Shown piece after piece: positions 32,859 through 39,899 of a stretch of 64,000 bases of DNA; the first letter of the stretch is position 1, and every line of letters starts with the position of its first letter. Where the stretch lies: assembly GCF_040958095.1 (NCBI RefSeq), contig NC_091214.1, forward strand, positions 11,115,722 to 11,179,721, read 5' to 3'. A program made the translations under genes and the position numbers. This DNA comes from Procambarus clarkii (Eukaryota > Arthropoda > Malacostraca > Decapoda > Cambaridae). A model generated the notes under the pieces. It saw only the letters and a list, made by a program, of their open reading frames with translations, did not search any database and was not told the origin of the DNA.

Positions 32859-33531
32859 TTGAATCCTAGCAACGTGGAGGGGCAGAAAAAAGTTATTACT
32901 GAATCCCAGTTGAATATATTTAGTGAGCCGTCAAGAATTATTATTGCTGGATTTTCAAATGGTGGGAAGAGCTATTTATGTGCTAAAATGATAGAGAAAT
33001 ATCAGCAGAACTTTGCAAAAATAATTATCTGTGGAAGCGGGTATAAAGAGTTGAGAACTAATCCACTTATTAAACATAAGATATCTTTTTACTCTGAAAT
33101 TGTAAACCCGTTAGATGATCGTGATCCAGAGGACACATCTCATATATTAGTTGTTTATGATGACTTGTATGTTGAATCTACAAACTCTAAAATAGTAAGT
33201 GACATATTTACTAAGGGACGGCATGAGAACATCTCTGTTATTTTTATAACCCAAAATATATTTTTCAGTGGGAAATTTTCTAGATCTATAAGTTTAAATG
33301 CTTCTCATTTTATTCTGCTTAAATCAAGAGACTTGTCCCAGATAGAAACATTAGGCAGACAAATATTCGGAAAAACAAGATGCCAAGAAATTTTTAGATA
33401 TATATAAGAAAGTGATTTCTCGACAGTATGGGTATTTACTTGTTGACTTGGGCGTTAAAACACCTGAATCCATAATATTTAGGGGAAATATTGTAAATGA
33501 ACCCCCATATGAAATAGTGTATCAATGGTGA
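32859..33531 (+). pseudogene. Polinton packaging ATPase (FtsK/HerA type), frameshifted
   Basis: Expected to pump DNA into capsids. The Walker A motif GFSNGGKS lies near residue 31-38 and Walker B HILVVYDDLY near residue 95-105. A sensor-like SVIFITQN and a conserved FILLKSRDLSQIE region follow. The first frame stops at 33407. The conserved C-terminal section continues in another frame to TGA at 33529-33531, so there is a one-base shift in an A/T run near 33385-33395, either real or a sequencing error. No ATG starts the frame: the first codon of the open stretch is TTG at 32859, preceded by TTTGTAG, which could be a splice acceptor after an unseen 5' exon. The end overlaps the integrase start. 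Confidence 0.85.
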
Positions 33532-34637
33532 ACATTACACAAACTCTTAATAAGATATACAATGACCCCAAGTCCATAGGTGGGTTTGGTGGCGTTTTAA
33601 AATTGTATAAGGCTGCAAAGAAAACAATCCCTGAAATAACTATAAAAGATGTGAAAGCCTATTTAAAAACGTCTAATGCTTATACCTTACATCTATTAAA
33701 AAAACGTAAATTTAAACGAAGACGTATCTTAGCACCTAGACCTAAGGCTTTCTTTACCAGTGACTTGGCTGATATGACATTGTTAGCTAAGCACAACAAC
33801 GATATTAAATATTTATTAGTTTGTGTTGATATATTTTCAAGGTTTGCACATGTAGTTCCACTATCCACTAAATCAGGTCAGAGTGTAAGTGAAGCCATGA
33901 AAGCTGTTCTGGATTTACCTTCATCAAAAGGTGTAAGGAAGCTTAACACTGATAAGGGCGGTGAATTCTATAATAAATATATGAAACGATTGTTAGACAG
34001 TAAAAACATTGATCTGTACAGTGTATTTTCTCAGGAAACTAAAGCCAGCATTGCAGAGAGATTTATAAGAACATTGAAAACTAAGATATATAAATATTTA
34101 ACGGCTTATAACACCTTAACCTATATAAATGTTTTACCTGATATGGTTAAAACGTATAATAGAACACCACATAGAGGATTAAAGGGGAAAATACCTATTG
34201 ATGTACATGCTTTATCTTCGCCTCGAGATGTGACTAGGCAATTTAAGCTCATGTATAAAGGAGAGCAGCAGACTAAGCCACACATCAGTAATCATCTGTC
34301 TGTGGGAGATACAGTACGGCTTGCCTTATCTAATCGTATTTCAAAGTTCAAAAGAGGTTTTCATCAACAGAACACTAAGGAAATATTTACAATTGCTCAA
34401 ATTGATACTAAACAACCCGTGCCTTTATATTATCTAAAGGACTTAAATAATAGACTTATAGAAGGCGGATTTTATAGAGAGGAGTTGACTCCCACCTACT
34501 TGTCAGATACATTTGAAATTGAGAGAATTATAAGTAAACGTAAAGTTGGTAATACTACTTTATATAAAGTTAGATACGTCGGTTACGACAGTTCATTTGA
34601 TCAGTGGGTGAATTCAGATGACGTGAAGAAACTATGA
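33525..34637 (+). CDS. INT: Polinton retroviral-type integrase with chromodomain
   Basis: Catalyses insertion with a 6-bp staggered cut. 370 residues, ATG at 33525 overlapping the ATPase tail. An N-terminal basic helical region ends in KKRKFKRRR. The rve core has catalytic Asp in TSDLADM (about 80), Asp in NTDKGGEFYN (about 143) and Glu in SIAERFIRTLK (about 178), spacing close to the D,D-35-E rule. KTYNRTPHRGL follows, typical of these integrases. A C-terminal chromodomain (about 327-370) has FEIERIISKRK and YKVRYVGYDSSFDQWV, with the aromatic cage-like YVGY and W. Fully open; looks functional. The chromodomain may direct insertion to particular chromatin. Confidence 0.97.
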   Translation: MVNITQTLNKIYNDPKSIGGFGGVLKLYKAAKKTIPEITIKDVKAYLKTSNAYTLHLLKKRKFKRRRILAPRPKAFFTSDLADMTLLAKHNNDIKYLLVCVDIFSRFAHVVPLSTKSGQSVSEAMKAVLDLPSSKGVRKLNTDKGGEFYNKYMKRLLDSKNIDLYSVFSQETKASIAERFIRTLKTKIYKYLTAYNTLTYINVLPDMVKTYNRTPHRGLKGKIPIDVHALSSPRDVTRQFKLMYKGEQQTKPHISNHLSVGDTVRLALSNRISKFKRGFHQQNTKEIFTIAQIDTKQPVPLYYLKDLNNRLIEGGFYREELTPTYLSDTFEIERIISKRKVGNTTLYKVRYVGYDSSFDQWVNSDDVKKL

Positions 34638-34975
34638 AGAAGCAGCCCTTAGTTAGCAAGTATCGTGGATTTATTGAACTATTAGCTAGATTAGGTTATA
34701 ATTCTAGGAAAAAGTTAATTAAGACTCTTAAAAAGGAACATATACTTTGCTTATCAGAAATATTTAATAATTTCTTAAAAAATAAAATTGAAGTTGGGAA
34801 GCCTATTTTAAAGAGACTTTCTAAATATAGAGCTCTACTCCATACATTAGCCTGTAAGAAGAAAGCTATTTCACTCAAGAAAGACATATTAACGAGTAAA
34901 AGAGGAGGTAATTTATTGGGCATTTTACTTCCCATAGCTATAAATTTCATTTCAAGGCTATTTAATAAGGAATAA
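34634..34975 (+). CDS. Polinton small basic protein with hydrophobic C-terminus
   Basis: 113 residues. ATG overlaps the integrase stop (ATGA). Basic overall, with a conserved-looking helical stretch HILCLSEIFNNFLKNKI, then KRLSKYRALLHTLACKKKA. It ends GGNLLGILLPIAINFISRLF, a glycine pair followed by a hydrophobic or amphipathic segment. Small proteins of this shape recur between integrase and capsid genes in Polintons. Function is unproven; by analogy with adenovirus pVI/pX-like core proteins, it may be packaged and cut by the protease at the GG site, but that is inference. Confidence 0.75.
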   Translation: MKKQPLVSKYRGFIELLARLGYNSRKKLIKTLKKEHILCLSEIFNNFLKNKIEVGKPILKRLSKYRALLHTLACKKKAISLKKDILTSKRGGNLLGILLPIAINFISRLFNKE

Positions 34976-35427
34976 TGAAAGAATTCTATCTTGTACCACG
35001 AAAAGCTATTGATCAACAGAAGCCTACGGCAGTAAGTGTTGAGAAGCCTACGACGACAGTGAGAACAAATCCTGTTATACAACACTTGATAGACTTAAGA
35101 TTAAAGCTTAAGGATTATGATTTTGCTGTCTCCTTGTTAAATTATTTTAATACAACTGGACTTGTAAAGTGGGATGAGGAAGGGAACATTACATCGCCAG
35201 TTACTGGGCTCAATATTGTTGATGACGTTATAGGCAGGATGTGCACTCCGAAATTGTTATTCCCAGAAGATAAACTGCCAATTGCAAAGTTGTTCTTCTC
35301 TTTGACATCTACACCTAAGAATTTATTTAGAAATGTAGATGCGAAAAATCAAGTGTTTTCTCCTCCAAGTTTGAAGAGGAAGATCAAGGCTGTAGATGAA
35401 GGAGAGTCTACCTGGATATCATATTAA
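34975..35427 (+). CDS. Polinton conserved protein of unknown function
   Basis: 150 residues. ATG at 34975 overlaps the preceding TAA. A Lys/Thr-rich N-terminus is followed by a globular-looking region: VIQHLIDLRLKLKDYDFAVS, LVKWDEEGNITSP, VDDVIGRMCTPK and LPIAKLFFSLTSTPKNLF. No catalytic motif was seen. Its place between integrase and minor capsid gene suggests a virion role. Two bases after the stop lies an AAG|GTGAGT donor that pairs with TCTACAG at 35470, indicating a short intron in the leader of the next gene. Confidence 0.7.
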   Translation: MKEFYLVPRKAIDQQKPTAVSVEKPTTTVRTNPVIQHLIDLRLKLKDYDFAVSLLNYFNTTGLVKWDEEGNITSPVTGLNIVDDVIGRMCTPKLLFPEDKLPIAKLFFSLTSTPKNLFRNVDAKNQVFSPPSLKRKIKAVDEGESTWISY

Positions 35428-35428
35428 G

Positions 35429-35470
35429 GTGAGTTTCTGTTTATTTTTATCATTTACTATTAGTCTACAG
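35429..35470 (+). other. Possible 42-nt leader intron before the minor capsid gene
   Basis: Donor GTGAGT and acceptor CTACAG lie between the stop of the 150-residue protein and the ATG at 35472. The size is below most animal introns, so it is tentative. Confidence 0.35.
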
Positions 35471-35471
35471 G

Positions 35472-36377
35472 ATGGATAGTTACGTTATATATGCAGCGAG
35501 TAACTCTGATACTGATGTATTTAAAAACAATGCCCCCAATGCTTTTGAAAATAGATTACATAATCAGCTGCCTTTAGACCCGAATAAAGCTTATGAAGTG
35601 TGCCTGAAGAATATATTCCTGCCTCCATCTTATTTCGCTGTTAGGAGGAATGACCCGGAAAGTTTTATTTCAGTTCAACTTCTAGTGTCTAATAAAAGTT
35701 TATCTGATTTGAGTACGGTGAATACATCTTTCAATTTAAAGTCGGATATTTTAGCCAGTGATAATTGCATAGAGCTAACGACTATTTTAAATAGAGAAAT
35801 TTCTACTATATTTTCAAAAGGTTCACTGAGTTTTATAGGACCCGTACTTAATTATAATTTCCCAGATCACGGGGACGTTTATATGAAATATGATTCGAGT
35901 ATTAATCGAATTAAGTTTAATGCAGCATTTAGTGAGAAGTTGTTAAAATTATTTATTACAAAGGGTGGAAAATTAGTTGTTCGAATTTCTTTATCTTTCG
36001 GTCGAAATATATGTAAAGTTATTGGAGCTGAAGTAGGTAAAGCCTATGATATTTTTATTATGAATAAGCCACCTAATAACAGGTTATTTGTACAAGATAC
36101 TTGCTATTATCATCCTAGGCCAGGAGGCCGTATAGATTTCTTGTGTGTATATTGTGATAAGGTGCAGCCCACCATGTTTGGTAATCAGATTGTAAATATC
36201 TTGGATGTTGTTTCGTTTCAAAGTAATGTAACACACAGGAAATTATATAAACCTTTAAATACGGCTAATATTGATGGCATCAGTATTAGATTAACAGATC
36301 AAGATGGGGAGCCTGTATATTTTGAAAAGGATGGATGTACGATTGCAGTATTACATATTAGACCCGTTGATATATAA
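35472..36377 (+). CDS. Polinton minor capsid (penton-like) protein
   Basis: 301 residues from ATG 35472. The N-terminus SYVIYAASNSDTDVFKNN, then FENRLHNQLPL and YEVCLKNIFLP, is the standard opening of Polinton minor capsid proteins, which form the pentameric vertex. The C-terminal part, FGNQIVNILDVVSF, then YKPLNTANIDGISIRLTDQD and TIAVLHIRPV, gives the beta-strand pattern of a single jelly roll ending in 'vLHiRp'. The frame is intact. The family link is from known Polinton minor capsid proteins; the jelly roll is predicted from pattern only. Confidence 0.9.
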   Translation: MDSYVIYAASNSDTDVFKNNAPNAFENRLHNQLPLDPNKAYEVCLKNIFLPPSYFAVRRNDPESFISVQLLVSNKSLSDLSTVNTSFNLKSDILASDNCIELTTILNREISTIFSKGSLSFIGPVLNYNFPDHGDVYMKYDSSINRIKFNAAFSEKLLKLFITKGGKLVVRISLSFGRNICKVIGAEVGKAYDIFIMNKPPNNRLFVQDTCYYHPRPGGRIDFLCVYCDKVQPTMFGNQIVNILDVVSFQSNVTHRKLYKPLNTANIDGISIRLTDQDGEPVYFEKDGCTIAVLHIRPVDI

Positions 36378-36424
36378 TGGCATGAGTAGAGGGAGTTTAT
36401 CATTCTCTCTTGGCCTGTTTAAAC

Positions 36425-36820
36425 ATGAGGGTCGGGTTTGTACCGCTGTCTGTTGACGAGGTAGGGCGATTTATCGCTCCTCGAGGGAAGAGAGGTGGAG
36501 CACTGGGCGATATTACTGTTTTTGATAGAAGACATTTAAGAGGAGGTGGAATATTAAGTTTCTTAACTGGTCTAGCTCGTAGAGCAACTCCTTTCCTATT
36601 AAAAACTATCATGCCAGCTGCATTGACAATGGGACAGAATGTTTTGCAGGATATAAATGCCGGTCAAGGTACTTTGAAAGATTCAATTAGAAAACGCGGT
36701 ATGGAAACATTGAAAAGTATAGGTCCTAAATTGTTAGCAGGTGGCCGAATAACGAAAAGAAAAACGAAAAGACCTGCCTATATAAAGAAAATGGATAGAT
36801 ATAAAGACGTGTTTTCATAA
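36425..36820 (+). CDS. Polinton small capsid-associated protein
   Basis: 131 residues. I chose ATG 36425 because the frame further upstream opens with TTG only. It has Arg/Gly-rich clusters (APRGKRGGALGD, RRHLRGGGIL) followed by a hydrophobic stretch SFLTGLARRATPFLL, a second helix, and a Lys/Arg tail (RITKRKTKRP). The layout 'RGGGI.SFL.GL.RR..PFL' recurs in Polintons between capsid genes and resembles adenoviral core/minor proteins cleaved at GG sites. A membrane-active or DNA-binding role is inferred, not shown. Confidence 0.8.
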   Translation: MRVGFVPLSVDEVGRFIAPRGKRGGALGDITVFDRRHLRGGGILSFLTGLARRATPFLLKTIMPAALTMGQNVLQDINAGQGTLKDSIRKRGMETLKSIGPKLLAGGRITKRKTKRPAYIKKMDRYKDVFS

Positions 36821-36836
36821 AAACAGTACTAGTTGT

Positions 36837-38189
36837 ATGCTAGACGCAGACATGATGAGTGTAAATGCTCCTAGTGCAGCATTGCAAGTTCCTTTAGAAA
36901 ATTATACAGCTGCTATAAGCGATGGCTTTCCTAAAGTTAGTCCTCATAGAATGGTTGAAAGTACGATATTTTCAAGACAGACACAGGATATTTTACCTGT
37001 GAATTCAAGTATTAACAATAAATTTAAAGACTCTTATATTGAATTTCGTATCCCGGGAGTTAAGGGTCAATTTATTGATCTTTCGAGCTTGACGCTAGAA
37101 CTGATGGTTGAATTAACGGGACCTGACGGAATTACGGCTTTAGCGGATATTAAAAATGCATCAATAGTTAATGGCTTGTCCCAGACAATGTTTAAAGCTG
37201 TAACTGTTTATTTAAATGAGCAAGTGGTGGAAACTAATTCACTATTTTCTTATTTATCATATGTAAAGCTAATGACGACGCTTTCTGAATGTAAAGCTGA
37301 AAGATTTAAAGAACTGACGTATTTCTATAATGATGTTTTCCCTGAAAAATATGATTTAGATTATTTTAAGAATGCCTCAGAAGACCTTAAATCTAGATTT
37401 GTAAAGTTAAAAACTGATGGAGTAAATTGCTGCTTTAAACTGCTATTGGACATTACAACTTTGAGCGAATATCTTTTGGATGGAATTGATATTCGTTTGA
37501 GATTAGAACTTAACAGTGATCCGTGGGTTATAAACAGTATTGAATCTGGATATAAGTTTAACATAAAACTAGCTAGAATGTGGATTGATCGGATAACTCC
37601 ATTTGCATCTGGATTGGAGGCTATTAATAGAGCTCTGGCTGAACAAAATACGCCAGTTACATATACGTTTGATAAGACACTCCACAAGACGTTCATTCTC
37701 GGTAATGGGCAGCAGAGATTAAGTATTGACCAGCCATGGGGGAGCATTATCCCAGATAAATTATTTATTATGATGATGGATATGGAAGCAATATCAGGAG
37801 CGTATACACTTAATCCACTTTATTTCGATCACTGCGATTTATCTAATGTATATATTACACGTGATGGGACAAACTTATTTAATATAACTTGCAAGTTCCC
37901 GAATAAATGTTCGAAACTATTCTACGAGACTCAAAATACAGTAGGCTTTAATGCTTGCAATACCTTGACATATAATTCATTTATAAAAGGAAGAACATTA
38001 CTGGCATTTAGACTAACGCCTGAGGAATTGAGAGATACCCTTCCTATAGAGGCTTCGGGCAACCTGAGAATTACATTAGAATTTGCTGTTCCAGCGAAAT
38101 CAAATAAAGTTATTATTTTATTCGGAATTACAACGGGAGTATTGAGAATTTATTCCGATAGGCGAGTTGTGTGTGATACAAGAGCATGA
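36837..38189 (+). CDS. MCP: Polinton major capsid protein
   Basis: 450 residues from ATG 36837. The start VNAPSAALQVPLENYTAA and the early FKDSYIEFRIPG, DLSSLTLELMVEL pattern match Polinton major capsid proteins, which are predicted double jelly rolls forming the icosahedral shell. The middle section has ETNSLFSYLSYVKLM and LNSDPWVINS. The end has LRITLEFAVP, the usual last beta strands. The frame is intact. At 450 residues it is rather short compared with what I recall for many members. It overlaps the protease start by four bases (ATGA), suggesting translational coupling or separate spliced messages. Confidence 0.92.
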   Translation: MLDADMMSVNAPSAALQVPLENYTAAISDGFPKVSPHRMVESTIFSRQTQDILPVNSSINNKFKDSYIEFRIPGVKGQFIDLSSLTLELMVELTGPDGITALADIKNASIVNGLSQTMFKAVTVYLNEQVVETNSLFSYLSYVKLMTTLSECKAERFKELTYFYNDVFPEKYDLDYFKNASEDLKSRFVKLKTDGVNCCFKLLLDITTLSEYLLDGIDIRLRLELNSDPWVINSIESGYKFNIKLARMWIDRITPFASGLEAINRALAEQNTPVTYTFDKTLHKTFILGNGQQRLSIDQPWGSIIPDKLFIMMMDMEAISGAYTLNPLYFDHCDLSNVYITRDGTNLFNITCKFPNKCSKLFYETQNTVGFNACNTLTYNSFIKGRTLLAFRLTPEELRDTLPIEASGNLRITLEFAVPAKSNKVIILFGITTGVLRIYSDRRVVCDTRA

Positions 38190-38743
38190 ACTGCAAACAA
38201 ATTAATACGGCATTGAACGATATGAAAGGTAGTAAAGCTAAATATATTGGATGCTATTTAGCGACGGATATATATAGAATAATGAAGCAAATACGGGACA
38301 GACCGATTATGTTTATAATAAATACCTTAGGAAGAGACTCTAAGGAAGTAATGGGTCACTGGATTGCTGTATATAAATCTAAACGGAAAATAGTTATACT
38401 CGATTCATATGGAATAAATGTGTATTTGCCATATATTTCGGAGTTTTTAAATTATTATAAAGACTGTGATGTATACACGTTTACAGAGAGACTTCAGAGT
38501 TTAAATACTTACGTATGCGGGCTATATGCGATGTTTTTCTGTTACCATCTTTCAAACAAGGATCTAAAAACTGCAATAAAGCTATTTGAAACTAGTTTTA
38601 CTTATGGAGAATATATGCAGAATGATAGGAACGTAATGAGGCTATCTTATGCTTTATTTAAAAATATGCCGAGCTGCTATGAAACGCTGTGTTATGATAA
38701 GAGCGATATTTGTTGGAAAATGTGCTTGGAGACGACTGGCTGA
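38186..38743 (+). CDS. PRO: Adenain-like maturation cysteine protease
   Basis: 185 residues. Processes capsid-associated proteins during virion maturation. The catalytic set of the adenain/C5-Ulp fold is present: His58 in MGHWIAVY, Asp73 in VILDSYG, Gln104 in RLQSLN and Cys111 in YVCGLYAMFF. The order His-Asp-Gln-Cys and the spacing are correct. ATG 38186 overlaps the major capsid stop. The frame is intact. After the stop, a GTGAGT donor at 38777 and TTTACAG ending at 38864 suggest a 3'-UTR intron. Confidence 0.95.
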   Translation: MNCKQINTALNDMKGSKAKYIGCYLATDIYRIMKQIRDRPIMFIINTLGRDSKEVMGHWIAVYKSKRKIVILDSYGINVYLPYISEFLNYYKDCDVYTFTERLQSLNTYVCGLYAMFFCYHLSNKDLKTAIKLFETSFTYGEYMQNDRNVMRLSYALFKNMPSCYETLCYDKSDICWKMCLETTG

Positions 38744-38776
38744 ATGAGGCTATAACAAATTATCTAACGGAAAATG

Positions 38777-38864
38777 GTGAGTACATTTGTTTCGAGGTTT
38801 TATGTGTCTGATAAATATTGTACATGTGTAAACGCTATCTGAAACTGTTATTCTTTATTTACAG
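38777..38864 (+). other. Possible 3'-UTR intron after the protease gene
   Basis: AATG|GTGAGTAC and CTTTATTTACAG|AG form a plausible 88-nt intron between the protease stop and the right inverted repeat. Confidence 0.45.
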
Positions 38865-38943
38865 AGATGAAGAGTGAATAGGATGGATATTATACAAGCG
38901 GATTGAGGAGCGAGCTTCTTAGAACTTCGGGCTAAATGAATCG

Positions 38944-39893
38944 TTTATTATAAATTGTGTAAACTAAGAATTAGATGACTAAATAAATTATAAATAAATA
39001 AATAAGTTTTATTAACGCTTAATGTATATATATATAAATTATTACGGTGGCGAACGCCGCCAATGACTGGTGGATGTCTGGGGCAGATAATCAGGTGATG
39101 ATTGCCTCGGGCAGATAGCCTGGGGCAGGTAGCTGGGGCCAGCTTAGATAGTCTCTGAGACAGTTTCAGTATTAAAGGTTACATTGAGATGCTTCGGTTG
39201 ATTTGTATAAAACTGACTGGTTAATGAAAAAGGAATAAAATATTAGTATGTCAGAAAATAGGAAGAGGGAATAATATGAAGAGGAGAGAGAGAGAGAGGA
39301 GGGAGAGAGAGAGAGAGGAGGGACGGTCCAGATATTATGGATAAGATAAGATAAGAGGTACCCTGTATGCGATGTCTGGCTGGCCGGGCGTAAAGTAAAT
39401 AAAGGTGACGCGACAGATTGCGAGGTAAGGGGGGGGGAGGGAGGGAGGGGGGTGTGATGTACGAGACTTGAAAACCATGACTTACACAGGTGATTTTCTA
39501 AATTTATATGAATAACTAAGGCTTACATAGACGATTTTGTAAGTTGAAAACATGTAAAATATGTCCGTAGAGTTCTCCTGGAAGCCCTAAAGAGCTACAT
39601 ACGTTACTTGAATTTGTCCCATAAGGCCTTAACAAACTTCTAAGTCTCGGAAATTATTTTCTCATAAGAATTCCATACTTCTAAAATCTGTGACACAAAA
39701 TTTACCTGAAAACCCTGGCTCACACGCGAGATATTGGAACCTGAAAACTTTGGCTCACACAGACGATATTGGAATCTGAAAACCATGGCTCACACAGACG
39801 ATTTTTGACCTGAAAACCCTGAAAACCATGGCTCACACAGACGATTTTTTCCCCCCCAAAAAAAATCGTCTGTGCGTTGCCATCCCTACTACT
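38944..39893 (-). repeat. Polinton right terminal inverted repeat
   Basis: Inverse of 26525-27445. The outer part carries several direct repeats of CTGAAAACCNTGGCTCACAC followed by GACGAT or GCGAGAT. All use the GACGAT form, while the left copy uses GGGGAT. Confidence 0.97.
39836..39874 (+). repeat. Terminal hairpin in right Polinton TIR
   Basis: CACAGACGATTTTTT (39836-39850) pairs with AAAAAATCGTCTGTG (39860-39874), 15 bp perfect, nine-base loop, 19 bases from the tip. Confidence 0.9.
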
Positions 39894-39899
39894 GATGTG
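39894..39899 (+). other. Polinton target-site duplication, right (GATGTG)
   Basis: Identical to 26519-26524, after which the minisatellite resumes with GAGGGTGTTAG. Confidence 0.95.

Larger units (their letters stand above)
26525..39893 (+). mobile_element. Complete Maverick/Polinton element, 13.4 kb
   Basis: Flanked by a perfect 6-bp duplication and about 0.92/0.95-kb inverted repeats starting AG and ending CT. All genes lie on the plus strand in this order: DNA polymerase B, packaging ATPase, integrase, two small proteins, minor capsid, small capsid-associated protein, major capsid, protease. This is the full replication-plus-virion set of a Polinton (virus-like self-synthesising transposon). 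Only the ATPase shows a clear lesion. It is inserted inside the minisatellite; the matching uninterrupted sequence is at 47296-47301. AT-rich coding sequence contrasts with the G-rich surroundings. Confidence 0.98.
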
